DNA of 64,000 nucleotides from the NCBI GenBank assembly GCA_020852515.1, contig JADZAS010000011.1, positions 216,696 to 280,695 on the forward strand, in the 5' to 3' direction. Shown here one piece after another: positions 26,658 through 35,354 of this stretch. Both the position numbers and the translations under genes were made by a program. The notes under the pieces were generated by a model. That model saw nothing but the letters and a program-made list of their open reading frames with translations. It searched no databases and had not been told where the DNA came from. Each line of letters starts with the position of its first letter. Within the stretch, counting starts at the first letter, position 1. This stretch comes from Phycisphaerales bacterium. GTDB taxonomy: Bacteria; Planctomycetota; Phycisphaerae; Phycisphaerales; UBA5793.

Positions 26658-29441
26658 GTGCGTTCACACGATCCTGAGAACATGACGACCACGCCGCTGG
26701 AGTCTTTCCCGCCCATGGACCAGTGGGACGACTGGGTGGAGTACGACCCCGCCGCGTGGCCGCGCAAGGTCGAAAAGCGCTACATGCTCGTGCCCACCAC
26801 CTGCTTCAACTGCGAAGCCGCGTGCGGGCTTGTTGCGTACGTTGAAAAAGAAACACTCGCGATCAAGAAACTCGAAGGCAATCCGCACCACCCCGCCTCG
26901 CGCGGCAAGAACTGCGCCAAAGGCCCCGCCACCATCAACCAGGTGAACGATCCCGGCCGCATCCTGTATCCGCTTAAGCGCATCGGGCCGCGCGGCTCGG
27001 GCAAGTTCGAGCGCACGACGTGGGACGAGGCCCTCGACGCGATCGCCGCGCGCATCCGCGCAGCGCTCATCGACAACCGCCGCGATGAAGTGATGTACCA
27101 CGTCGGCCGCCCCGGGCACGACGGCTACATGGACCGCGTCCTCCAGGCGTGGGGCGTCGACGGGCACAACTCCCACACCAACGTGTGCTCATCCGCCGCG
27201 CGCGTCGGCTACGCACTGTGGACCGGGGCCGACCGCCCATCGCCCGATCACGCCAACGCCAAGTTCATCCTCATGCTCTCGGCCCACCTCGAGACGGGCC
27301 ACTACTTCAACCCGCACGCCCAGCGCATCATCGAAGGCAAGAACAACGGCGCGAAGATCTGCGTCATCGACGTGCGCCTCTCCAACACGGCGTCGATGGC
27401 CGACCACTGGCTCGCGCCCTGGCCGGGCACCGAGGCGTTTCTGCTGCTGGCCATCGCCAACGTCCTGCTCAACGAGAACCTCTTCAACAGGGAGTACGTG
27501 CAGCAGTGGGTGAACTGGCGCGACTACCTGCGCGCCAAGGCGCCGCAGGAGCCTGTCGAGTTCGATCGATTCATCGAGCATCTCAAGGCCCACTACGCCT
27601 ATGCCTCGCCCGAAGCGGCCGAGAAGGAATGCGGCATTCCCGCCGAGCAGATCCGCACCATCGCCCGCGAGATCGGCGCCGCCGGCTCCGCCCTGGCTAC
27701 GCACGTCTGGCGCAACGCCGCAGCCGGCAACCTCGGCGGCTGGCAGGTGGCGCGCTGCCTGCAGTTCATTGTCGTTCTGATGGGCGCCATCAACACGCCC
27801 GGCGGCACGCACCTCAACAGCAACAACAAGTTCGTGCCGGCGCCGTTCCTCAAACCCCCGCCGCAGAACGTGTGGAGCGAGCTGCTCTACCCGCGGGAGT
27901 ACCCGCTCGCGTACCACGAACTCTCCTACCTGCTGCCGCACTTTCTGCAGGAAGGCCGCGGCAAGGTCGATGTCTACTTCACCCGCGTCTACAACCCGGT
28001 GTGGACGAATCCTGACGGCATGATGTGGGAAAAAGTCCTGCGCGATGAGAGCAAGATCGGCCTGCACGCGGCCCTCACACCGGTGTGGAGCGAAACCGCG
28101 CAGTACGCCGACTATATCCTGCCCATGGGCAACGGCGCCGAGCGCCACGACCTCATGAGCCAGGAGACTCACGCGGCCAAGTGGATCAGCTTCCGCCAGC
28201 CGGTGCTGCGCGTGGCGCGTGAGCGCGTCGGACAGAACGTCCAACTCACCTGGCAGGCCAACCCCGGCGAAGTCTGGGAAGAAGACGAATTCTGGATCGA
28301 ACTGTCGTGGCGCATCGATCCCGACGGGGCGCTGGGCGTGAGGAAATATTTCGAGTCCCCCTATCGCGCCGGCCAGAAGATCACGATTGAAGAGTACTAC
28401 CAGTGGATCTTCGAGAATTCGGTGCCCGGCCTGCCCGACGCCGCGAAGAGAGTCGGCATGACGCCGCTGGAGTACATGAAGCGCCACGGCGCGTTCCTGG
28501 TCGAGGCCGACACCTACACGGGTCATCTTGCCAAGCTGAAGGCGGAACAGATGCAGGCCGCCGAGACGCGCGACGACGGGGCCGTCATCAAAGACGGCAA
28601 GCCGATCGGCGTGCAAAACGGCGACCACGCCGTAACCGGCTTTGCCACTCCCTCGCGCAAACTCGAGATTTACAGCGACACGATGCAGCAGTGGAACTGG
28701 CCTGAGTACGACCTGCCCGCGTACATCGACAGCCACATCCACCGCAAGCACATGGATCGCTCCAAGGGGCAGTACGTTCTCATTCCCACCTTTCGCCTGC
28801 CCACGCTCATTCACACGCGCAGCGCCAACGCCAAGTGGCTCTACGAACTCTCCAACACCAACCCCGTGTGGATCCACCCCGAAGACGCGGAGCTGCTGGG
28901 CGTGCAGACGACCGATCTCATCCGCGTCGCCACGCGCATCGGCCACTTCGTCAACAAGGTCTGGGTCACCGAGGGCATGCGGCCCGGCGTCATCGCCTGC
29001 TCGCACCACCTCGGCCGCTGGCGCCTCTTTGACGACGTCGGCGGTGATCGCATGGCGGCGTGCAAGGTGGAGCGTGAGGAAGTCGCGCCGGGCCAGTTCC
29101 GCTTCCGCAAGATCGAGAAGATCCACGCCTACGCCAGCAGCGATCCCGACACCAAACGCATCTGGTGGTCCGACGGCGGCGTGCACCAGAACCTCACCTT
29201 CCCCGTGCAGCCCGATCCCATTTCCGGCATGCACTGCTGGCACCAGGCCGTCACCGTCTCGCGCGCGGCGCCCGACGACCAATACGGCGATGTCTTCGTC
29301 GATACCAATAAGTCGATGGAGGTCTACCGCGAGTGGCTCAGCAGGACGCGTCCAGGGCCCGGTCCGGGAGGCTTGCGCCGGCCGCTCTGGTTTGCCCGCG
29401 CCGTCAAGCCCAGCGCCGACGCGTATCGCATGAAGCAATGA
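26658..29441 (+). CDS. Molybdopterin (bis-MGD) oxidoreductase, catalytic subunit
   Basis: This 927-residue DMSO-reductase-superfamily protein has an N-terminal [4Fe-4S] site with Cys 49, 52, 56 and 86 (CFNCEAAC ... GKNCAKG). Cys177 in SHTNVCSSA is the likely Mo ligand. The C-terminal cofactor-binding region includes LIPTFRLPTLIHTRSANAKW. It has no Tat signal, unlike periplasmic PsrA/PhsA, so it is probably cytoplasmic like SoeA. With the upstream NrfC-NrfD fusion it would form a quinone-linked enzyme. Sulfite dehydrogenase or sulfur-compound reductase are candidates; the substrate is unproven. The GTG at 26658 follows GGAG; the ATG at 26682 is an alternative. Confidence 0.9.
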   Translation: MRSHDPENMTTTPLESFPPMDQWDDWVEYDPAAWPRKVEKRYMLVPTTCFNCEAACGLVAYVEKETLAIKKLEGNPHHPASRGKNCAKGPATINQVNDPGRILYPLKRIGPRGSGKFERTTWDEALDAIAARIRAALIDNRRDEVMYHVGRPGHDGYMDRVLQAWGVDGHNSHTNVCSSAARVGYALWTGADRPSPDHANAKFILMLSAHLETGHYFNPHAQRIIEGKNNGAKICVIDVRLSNTASMADHWLAPWPGTEAFLLLAIANVLLNENLFNREYVQQWVNWRDYLRAKAPQEPVEFDRFIEHLKAHYAYASPEAAEKECGIPAEQIRTIAREIGAAGSALATHVWRNAAAGNLGGWQVARCLQFIVVLMGAINTPGGTHLNSNNKFVPAPFLKPPPQNVWSELLYPREYPLAYHELSYLLPHFLQEGRGKVDVYFTRVYNPVWTNPDGMMWEKVLRDESKIGLHAALTPVWSETAQYADYILPMGNGAERHDLMSQETHAAKWISFRQPVLRVARERVGQNVQLTWQANPGEVWEEDEFWIELSWRIDPDGALGVRKYFESPYRAGQKITIEEYYQWIFENSVPGLPDAAKRVGMTPLEYMKRHGAFLVEADTYTGHLAKLKAEQMQAAETRDDGAVIKDGKPIGVQNGDHAVTGFATPSRKLEIYSDTMQQWNWPEYDLPAYIDSHIHRKHMDRSKGQYVLIPTFRLPTLIHTRSANAKWLYELSNTNPVWIHPEDAELLGVQTTDLIRVATRIGHFVNKVWVTEGMRPGVIACSHHLGRWRLFDDVGGDRMAACKVEREEVAPGQFRFRKIEKIHAYASSDPDTKRIWWSDGGVHQNLTFPVQPDPISGMHCWHQAVTVSRAAPDDQYGDVFVDTNKSMEVYREWLSRTRPGPGPGGLRRPLWFARAVKPSADAYRMKQ

Positions 29442-29542
29442 TGCCCAGCAAACGCCGCGGCGCACAGCGACGCCAGGCGCAGCGGCAAGTTGCACGGCGG
29501 CCGGTGCGGCGCACTCGCACCGGGCTGCAGCAGCAGGAACGC

Positions 29543-29570
29543 GCTGCCGCACCCTTGCGGGCGGTTTTTT
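29543..29570 (+). terminator. Rho-independent terminator after the Mo oxidoreductase
   Basis: The stem GCCGC / GCGGGC is followed by GGTTTTTTG, about 100 bases after the oxidoreductase stop. The stem is short (4-5 bp) but GC-rich and the T run is clear. It would end the 24650-29441 transcript before the methyltransferase gene. Confidence 0.55.
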
Positions 29571-29711
29571 GCGTTGGAGGTTGACTCACGGGCGGTGCGC
29601 CGTAGGGTGGTCAGTCCTGCTGCGCGCGTGGCATGCACCATCAATCAGGGCGCTGCGCGATCCAGCGGCGGACGTTTTTCCGCCAATCAAGTTCAGACAA
29701 GGAGCACGACG

Positions 29712-30500
29712 ATGTCACCGACATCCGCATCGGCGCAGCATCTCAGCGATCAGGTGGCCCAGTTCCACCTTCGCTTTCCGATCGATTCCGACGACCTCGA
29801 TCAGGATCAGGAGTGGTGCGAGTATCGCATCGACGGCGAGGAACAGTGGAGCCGCGTCCGCTTCCATGACTACCACGAGATCTACAAGGTGCCCGGTCTC
29901 TACGAGGCGCTCTTTTACCAGTGCCTCAAATGCTGCTCGCCCTATCGCGTCGTGCAACTGCTCAGCGACGTGCTCATGGATGACCCGCACACCATGGAAG
30001 ACCTGCGCGTGCTCGATCTCGGCGCGGGCAACGGCATGGTCGGCCAGGAACTGCGCAACGCAGGCGTGCCGCGGCTGATCGGCGTGGACATCATCCCCGA
30101 AGCGCGCGAGGCGACCTATCGCGATCGGCCCGGCGTGTATGACGACTACGTCATCACCGACATGACCGCCCTCGACGACGGCGCCCGCGCCCATCTCCGC
30201 GCTGCCGACGCGAACTGCCTCACCACCGTGGCCGCCCTGGGCTACGGCGACATTCCCACGGAGGCGTTCATCGAGGCGTACAACCTCATCGACACGCCCG
30301 GCTGGCTCGCGTTCAACATCAAGCAGGACTTCCTCGACGACATGGAAGACGACACCGGCTTTGCCGGGTTGATACGCAAACTCATGCGCAAGCGCTTTAT
30401 CGAAGTGCATGCCTACCGCCGCTACTGCCACCGCCTGAGCATTCACGGCGACCATCTCTTCTACGTCGCCATGGTGGCAAGGAAACTCAGGTCGATCTGA
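29712..30500 (+). CDS. SAM-dependent methyltransferase
   Basis: The 262-residue protein starts at an ATG preceded by AAGGAG. Motif I is VLDLGAGNGMVGQEL (about residues 99-113), with an acidic end to strand 2 in LIGVDII, as expected for a class I methyltransferase. The N-terminal 90 residues (DQEWCEYRIDGEEQWSRVRF) are less typical and may recognise substrate. A TPR-linked methyltransferase subgroup has similar organisation, but I cannot name a target. It appears to be a single gene between a terminator and the copper ATPase. Confidence 0.85.
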   Translation: MSPTSASAQHLSDQVAQFHLRFPIDSDDLDQDQEWCEYRIDGEEQWSRVRFHDYHEIYKVPGLYEALFYQCLKCCSPYRVVQLLSDVLMDDPHTMEDLRVLDLGAGNGMVGQELRNAGVPRLIGVDIIPEAREATYRDRPGVYDDYVITDMTALDDGARAHLRAADANCLTTVAALGYGDIPTEAFIEAYNLIDTPGWLAFNIKQDFLDDMEDDTGFAGLIRKLMRKRFIEVHAYRRYCHRLSIHGDHLFYVAMVARKLRSI

Positions 30501-30563
30501 GACGGTTCCCTGAGTCGTACCGCCGGACCGGCGGCGGTGCGGGGCTCGCCGCTAAACTTGCGC

Positions 30564-32825
30564 ATGGCATCACCATCTGCAACGGCCGAGTCCGACTCCG
30601 TCCGCCTTTCAGTTGAAGGCATGAACTGCGCCGGCTGCGTGGGCAGCGTTGAAAAGGCGCTCAAGACGGTGCCTGGCGTCAGCACGGCGCAGGTGAGCCT
30701 CGCGCACGCTTCAGCCGACGTCACGGGCTCCGGCCTCGACCCGGATGCGCTCGTCAGCGCCGTCGATCGGGCCGGCTACAAGGCCCGGGCGGTGCAGAAG
30801 CGGACTTCCATCGCCGAGCAGAAGGGCGAAATCGAACATCGCCAGGCGCACCACGCTCGGGCCTGGCGCAACCGCGCGCTGGCCGGGGTGATCGCGTCGA
30901 TCCCGATGATCCCGATGCACCTGCCCGCGTCGTGGACGGGCCTGGCCCACGAGCACGGGGAGATCACCGCGTACACCTGGCTCGTGGTCGCGCTCTCGAG
31001 CTTCGTACAGGTGTACGTCGGCAGCGCGTTCTACAAGTCCGCGTGGCACGCGGCGATGCGGCGCGCCACCAACATGGACACGCTCATCGCCATCGGCGCC
31101 ACGGCCGCATTCGGCTTCTCCGCCGTCGTGCTCGCGATGCACCTGCTGGGCCAGCAGCCGGACCAGCCGCTCTACTTCAGCGAATCGGCCGGCCTGCTCA
31201 CGCTCATTGCGATCGGCCACTGGCTCGAGGCCCGCACTACCGCCGCAGCCGGCTCGGCGATCCGCGATCTGCTGTCGCTGCAACCCGATGAAGTCACTCG
31301 TCTGGCCAGCGAAGAAGACACGGCCGGGCAGATCGCGGCGTCCGCCGACATCCAGCCCGACGATCTCATGCTCATCCGCCCCGGCGAGCGCATCGCGGTG
31401 GACGGCGTGATCGTGAGCGGGCAGTCTTCCATCGACGAGTCCATCGTCACCGGCGAATCGATGCCCGTCCAGCGCGACGCCGGCCAGCGCGTCGTCGCCG
31501 GCTCGCTGAACCAGACCGGCCGCCTCGTCGTGCGCGCCGAGACGAGCGGCCTGGACACCACCGTCTCGCGCATCGCGGAAATGGTGCGCGAAGCCCAGTC
31601 GAGCAAGGCGGAGATCCAGCGCCTCGCCGATTACATCAGTTCCATCTTCGTGCCGGCGGTGCTGGGCGTTGCAGCGCTCACGTTCATCGGCTGGGCGATC
31701 TTCGGCGGCGAGAACAGCTGGACGCTGGCGCTGGTCAACGCGACGACCGTGCTGGTCATCTCCTGCCCGTGCGCCCTGGGCCTGGCCACGCCCACGGCGG
31801 TGATGGTCGGCAGCGGCGCCGCCAGCCGGCGCGGCGTACTCGTCAAGAGCGCTGCGACGCTCGAGCGGTCCGCCGCCGTCGATCTCATACTCTTTGACAA
31901 GACCGGCACGCTCACCGCCGGCCAGCCCGTGGTGGCGCAAGCCGCGGACGAACCGCTGCGGCTGGCCGCATCGCTGGCGGCCGCGTCGACGCACCCGCTC
32001 AGCCGGGCCATTACGGACGAAGCCCGATCGCGCGGCATCACGGCGCCGCGCGCTGAGCACGTCGAAGAAACGAGCGGCAAGGGCCTGACGGGAACGGTCG
32101 AAGGTCGGCCCGTCGAAGTCATCTCCACCGGCGCTGCACGTGCACAGGGGCTGGTGTTTGATGATGATGCGCAGGACCTGACGCGCAGCATCGTCGTCGT
32201 CGCCGGCCAGGTAATCGGCGCGATCGATTTCACCGACGCGATCCGCCCGCAGGCGCGCGAACTCATCGCCGCGCTGCAGTCGGCGGGAGTGGAAGCGATG
32301 CTGCTCACCGGCGACCGCCAGGCCGTGGCGCAGCGCATCGGTGCGCAGGCGGGCTTGAACCCTGAGATGATCCGCGCTGAACTCCGGCCGGAGGACAAGG
32401 TCGCCGCCGTGCGCGAGGCGGCGCAGCGCGGCCGCGTCGTGGCGATGGTCGGCGACGGCATCAACGACGCCGCGGCCTTGGCCGAGGCGAGCGCGCGCGG
32501 CGGCGTGGGCATCGCGATCGGCTCGGGCACGAACATCGCCATCGAAGCGGCCGACGTCGTCATACCCGGCGAACGGCTCGATCACCTGCTCGATCTCATG
32601 CACATCAGCCGCCTGTCGCTGCGGACGATCAAGCAGAACCTGTTCATGTCGTTCATCTACAACACGCTGGCGATTCCCGCCGCGGCATTCGGCGTGCTGG
32701 GCATGCAGGGACCATTGCTGGCCGCCGCGGCGATGGGGCTGAGCGACGTGAGCGTCATCGGCAACTCGCTGCGATTGAAGTGGCGGTTGAGCTGGGAGCT
32801 TGCGCGTCGTTCGCCCAACAGTTAG
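30564..32825 (+). CDS. copA: Copper-type P1B ATPase
   Basis: This 753-residue heavy-metal pump has one N-terminal HMA domain (MNCAGC at 20-25) and the TGES actuator motif (DESIVTGES). The transmembrane metal site is CPC (about 401-403), the phosphorylation site DKTGT follows near 444, then the HP dipeptide (STHPLSRA) and GDGINDA. CPC together with the CxxC HMA domain points to monovalent copper (or silver) export. The start at 30564 is preferred over an in-frame GTG/ATG 27 bases upstream. A short His-containing stretch (HRQAHHARAW) follows the HMA domain. It ends just before a tandem repeat array. Confidence 0.93.
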   Translation: MASPSATAESDSVRLSVEGMNCAGCVGSVEKALKTVPGVSTAQVSLAHASADVTGSGLDPDALVSAVDRAGYKARAVQKRTSIAEQKGEIEHRQAHHARAWRNRALAGVIASIPMIPMHLPASWTGLAHEHGEITAYTWLVVALSSFVQVYVGSAFYKSAWHAAMRRATNMDTLIAIGATAAFGFSAVVLAMHLLGQQPDQPLYFSESAGLLTLIAIGHWLEARTTAAAGSAIRDLLSLQPDEVTRLASEEDTAGQIAASADIQPDDLMLIRPGERIAVDGVIVSGQSSIDESIVTGESMPVQRDAGQRVVAGSLNQTGRLVVRAETSGLDTTVSRIAEMVREAQSSKAEIQRLADYISSIFVPAVLGVAALTFIGWAIFGGENSWTLALVNATTVLVISCPCALGLATPTAVMVGSGAASRRGVLVKSAATLERSAAVDLILFDKTGTLTAGQPVVAQAADEPLRLAASLAAASTHPLSRAITDEARSRGITAPRAEHVEETSGKGLTGTVEGRPVEVISTGAARAQGLVFDDDAQDLTRSIVVVAGQVIGAIDFTDAIRPQARELIAALQSAGVEAMLLTGDRQAVAQRIGAQAGLNPEMIRAELRPEDKVAAVREAAQRGRVVAMVGDGINDAAALAEASARGGVGIAIGSGTNIAIEAADVVIPGERLDHLLDLMHISRLSLRTIKQNLFMSFIYNTLAIPAAAFGVLGMQGPLLAAAAMGLSDVSVIGNSLRLKWRLSWELARRSPNS

Positions 32826-32832
32826 CGGGGGT

Positions 32833-32952
32833 GCCGTGGTCAAGCGAGGCTTTGGGAGCGCAGGCCACGCGTGCTGGCGGCGGACGAATCACTCTTCAAC
32901 TCTGACGCACGCCGGCGTGGTCCGCCGGCAGAGCCGACCTCTGGACCACGGA
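32833..32952 (+). repeat. Palindromic-ended repeat, tandem copy 1
   Basis: It starts GCCGTGGTCAAGCGAGGCTT and ends AGCCGACCTCTGGACCACGG, which is close to the inverse complement of the start. The core includes ATCACTCTTCAACTCTGACG (32888 onward). It is followed by a 26-base spacer ACCCGAGTCGTCCCGGCAGC-type sequence before copy 2. It lies in the gap between convergent copA and murQ. Confidence 0.9.
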
Positions 32953-32978
32953 ACCCGAGTCGTCCCGGCAGCGCGGGT

Positions 32979-33105
32979 GCCGTGGTCAAGCGAGGCTTTG
33001 GGAGCGCAAGCCACGCGTGCGCGCGGGCGGCGGACGAATCACTCTTCAACTCTGACGCACGCCGGCGTGGCCCGCCGGTCGCAGAGCCGACCTCTGGACC
33101 ACGGC
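32979..33105 (+). repeat. Palindromic-ended repeat, tandem copy 2
   Basis: This copy is nearly identical to copy 1, including the core ATCACTCTTCAACTCTGACG at 33038. It differs by a few bases and by small insertions (GCGCGGGCGG; GTCGCAGAG). The offset from copy 1 is 146 bp. The same 26-base spacer follows. Confidence 0.9.
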
Positions 33106-33131
33106 ACCCGAGTCGTCCCGGCAGCGGGGGT

Positions 33132-33258
33132 GCCGTGGTCAAGCGAGGCTTTGGGAGCGCAGGCCACGCGGGCGCGCGAACCGCAGGCGAGTCACATTGA
33201 ACGCGCAACACCCATCAACGTGGCCCGCCCGTCGCAGAGCCGACCTCTGGACCACGGC
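33132..33258 (+). repeat. Palindromic-ended repeat, tandem copy 3 (divergent core)
   Basis: Both ends match copies 1 and 2 (GCCGTGGTCAAGCGAGGCTT; CAGAGCCGACCTCTGGACCA), but the central 50 bases differ and read CGAGTCACATTGAACGCGCA and onward. It ends 4 bases before the murQ stop. The ends are conserved more than the core, as expected for an element recognised by its termini. Confidence 0.88.
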
Positions 33259-33262
33259 ATGC

Positions 33263-34204
33263 TCAATCCAGCGCGCGGTCCAGTCGGCCGCCACATTGCG
33301 CGAGCAACTGCTCCGCGGCGGCGCGGTTGACATTGCGACGCTGCATCACGACGGCCGTCTTCACCGCGCCGCCCGCGGCGTCGAGGAGGTCCAGTGACGC
33401 AGCGCGATCGAGCGATGTGAGCGTCATGACGATCCGCGCGGCCCGATCGCGCAATTTGTCGTTGGTCGCGCGCAGATCGACCATGAGATTCTCATAGACG
33501 CGCCCGCTGCGGATCATCAGCGTCGTCGAGATCGTGTTGAGCGCGAGCTTCGTCGCGGTGCCCGCCTTGAGGCGCGTCGAGCCGGTGAGCACCTCGGGTC
33601 CGGTTTCGAGCACGATTAGATGATCAGCCGATGCTGGCTTCTCCATTCTGCTGCAAGTGAGCAAACCGGTAACCGCGCGTCCACCGCTTGCGCCCTCGCT
33701 TCCGCAACCCTTCACAAATTCGAGCGCACCGAGCACGTACGGCGTCGTCCCGCCCGCCGCGATACCCAGCACCGCATCGTCGCGCGTCAGCTTCAGCGCC
33801 GCCAGCGCCGGCTCGGCCCCGCGCGGATCATCTTCAAGGCCCTCGCTGCTCTTGCGCAGCGCTGCATCGCCGCCCGCGATAATGCCGATGATCCGATCCG
33901 GCGGCACCTGGAAGGTCGGCGGCGCTTCCGAGGCATCCAGCACACCCAGCCGCCCTGACGTGCCGGCGCCGACATAGACGAGCCGTCCGCCGCGCACGAA
34001 GCCCGCTTCGACCGCCTCGATGAACGCGACCAGCGCCGGCCGGGCCCGCTCCGTCGCCTCGATGACCATGCGGTCCTCGCGCTGCATGACTTCCACGCAT
34101 TGCGCAGTGGTCAATTGGTGTAGCTTGTTGGTGCGCTCGTTGCGATGCTCGGTGCGCACGTGGCTTCGATCCGGCGGATGGGCGCGTGAGCCGGAGCCGC
34201 TCAT
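33263..34204 (-). CDS. murQ: N-acetylmuramic acid 6-phosphate etherase
   Basis: The 313-residue SIS-domain enzyme removes the lactyl ether of MurNAc-6-phosphate to give GlcNAc-6-phosphate. The phosphosugar loop GAGTSGRLGVLDASE (79-93) and IIAGGDAAL are diagnostic, and LKAGTATKLALNTIST matches the family. The ATG overlaps the anmK stop (ATGA, 34201-34204). It is the last step of the salvage operon 33263-38848. The first 20 residues (HPPDRSHVRTEH) are the usual start region. Confidence 0.95.
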   Translation of the reverse strand: MSGSGSRAHPPDRSHVRTEHRNERTNKLHQLTTAQCVEVMQREDRMVIEATERARPALVAFIEAVEAGFVRGGRLVYVGAGTSGRLGVLDASEAPPTFQVPPDRIIGIIAGGDAALRKSSEGLEDDPRGAEPALAALKLTRDDAVLGIAAGGTTPYVLGALEFVKGCGSEGASGGRAVTGLLTCSRMEKPASADHLIVLETGPEVLTGSTRLKAGTATKLALNTISTTLMIRSGRVYENLMVDLRATNDKLRDRAARIVMTLTSLDRAASLDLLDAAGGAVKTAVVMQRRNVNRAAAEQLLAQCGGRLDRALD

Positions 34205-35328
34205 GGATAAACCCACGAGCCGGCGACGGGCGCGGGGCCGGGCAGTTTGGTCACCTGCGGCAGGGTGATGGGAATCCGTTCTTCGCATAGCGCGCCGAGC
34301 ACGGCCATCGCCATCGCCTCGCGGTACGGCGCCGGCACGCCGAGATCGTCACTGCGATTCACCGGCGCGTTCGAGCGCTTCTGAAACTCGCCCAGCAGCG
34401 CCTTGTTCAGCACGCCGCCGCCGGCGAGAATGAGTCGATCGACGGCCCCGACGTGATCGAGCGCAACCGTCGCCACTGCGGCGCACGCGGAGCGCGCGAT
34501 GACCGGTCCGCGATCGGTGGCGACCGAGGCGCCGGCAGCGCGCGATGAGGTCAGGCGATCGAGCCCAGGGCCGAGTTCATCTTCCGTGCCCAGCGAGCGG
34601 CCGAGTCGAACCTGCTCCTGAAGAAGTTGCACGAACTGCTGGAAGCAGGCGTCATCGACCTGGCCCGAGAGAGCGCGCGAGCCGCCCTCGTCGAAGGGCA
34701 GGTTGAACAGCCGGCGGGCGAGCCCGTCGAGCACGTGGTTGCACGCGCAGACATCACCGGCGGCGATCTCGTCGATTACCTTGTAGTGCTCGGCTCGCGC
34801 CGGCTTGGGCGGCAGTGTCGTGGAGTTGCAGAACCCGCCGAGGTTCACCACTGCCCGGCGCTCCTTGAGGTCGCGGAACATGATGTAGTCCGCCAGCGGC
34901 GTGATCGGCGCCCCCTGCCCACCCGCCGCCACGTCGGCCGCCCGAAAGTTGGACACGACCGGCACGCACAGTTGCCGCGCCACGATCGCCGGCTCGAACA
35001 GTTGCCACGTCAGCGGCGGCGCGTGGAACACGGTCTGCCCGTGCACCGCGATGAGGTCCGCGATGTCGCTGCCGATCACTTCGGCCAGGGCGGTGGCGTG
35101 CAGCGCGCTGAACTCGCGATTGAGTGATGCGATCTCGCCGGCGGTCATGGCATCCTGCTGCGCCAGGCGCCGCAGCCGATCGCCCAGCGATCCGAGCGAA
35201 TGGCTCACGGTGCGCACGAGGCGGGCCCGCATGTCCAGCCCGCGCCCGCTGATCTCGACCAGCGCCGCGTCGAGCGCATCGAGACTCGTGCCCGTCATGC
35301 AGCCCGCAACCAGCCGTGATCCGCCCAT
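34201..35328 (-). CDS. anmK: Anhydro-N-acetylmuramic acid kinase
   Basis: The 375-residue kinase opens and phosphorylates 1,6-anhydro-MurNAc to MurNAc-6-phosphate. Visible family motifs are GCMTGTSLDALDAAL at the N-terminus, LIAVHGQTVFHAP, NLGGFCNSTTL (family: NxGGxxN), the catalytic Asp region HVLDGLARR and the ATP-binding LILAGGGVLNKAL. The ATG at 35328 has GGAGAAGG just upstream. A TTG at 35358 that overlaps the hexosaminidase stop is a less likely start. Confidence 0.95.
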   Translation of the reverse strand: MGGSRLVAGCMTGTSLDALDAALVEISGRGLDMRARLVRTVSHSLGSLGDRLRRLAQQDAMTAGEIASLNREFSALHATALAEVIGSDIADLIAVHGQTVFHAPPLTWQLFEPAIVARQLCVPVVSNFRAADVAAGGQGAPITPLADYIMFRDLKERRAVVNLGGFCNSTTLPPKPARAEHYKVIDEIAAGDVCACNHVLDGLARRLFNLPFDEGGSRALSGQVDDACFQQFVQLLQEQVRLGRSLGTEDELGPGLDRLTSSRAAGASVATDRGPVIARSACAAVATVALDHVGAVDRLILAGGGVLNKALLGEFQKRSNAPVNRSDDLGVPAPYREAMAMAVLGALCEERIPITLPQVTKLPGPAPVAGSWVYP

Positions 35329-35354
35329 GCCTTCTCCGCGCCCTTTCGGCCGTC

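Noticed and set aside
27189..29552. 787-codon minus-strand frame opposite the Mo oxidoreductase
   Set aside because: It is antisense to a gene with clear family motifs and has no recognisable domain; long shadows are common at this GC.
32833..33258. CRISPR array
   Set aside because: Units are about 120-129 bp with inverted ends and a conserved 26-base spacer; only three tandem copies and no cas genes.
32800..33330. Short coding frames through the repeat array
   Set aside because: They only translate the repeat units; start codons and domains are lacking and the frames exist in several directions.
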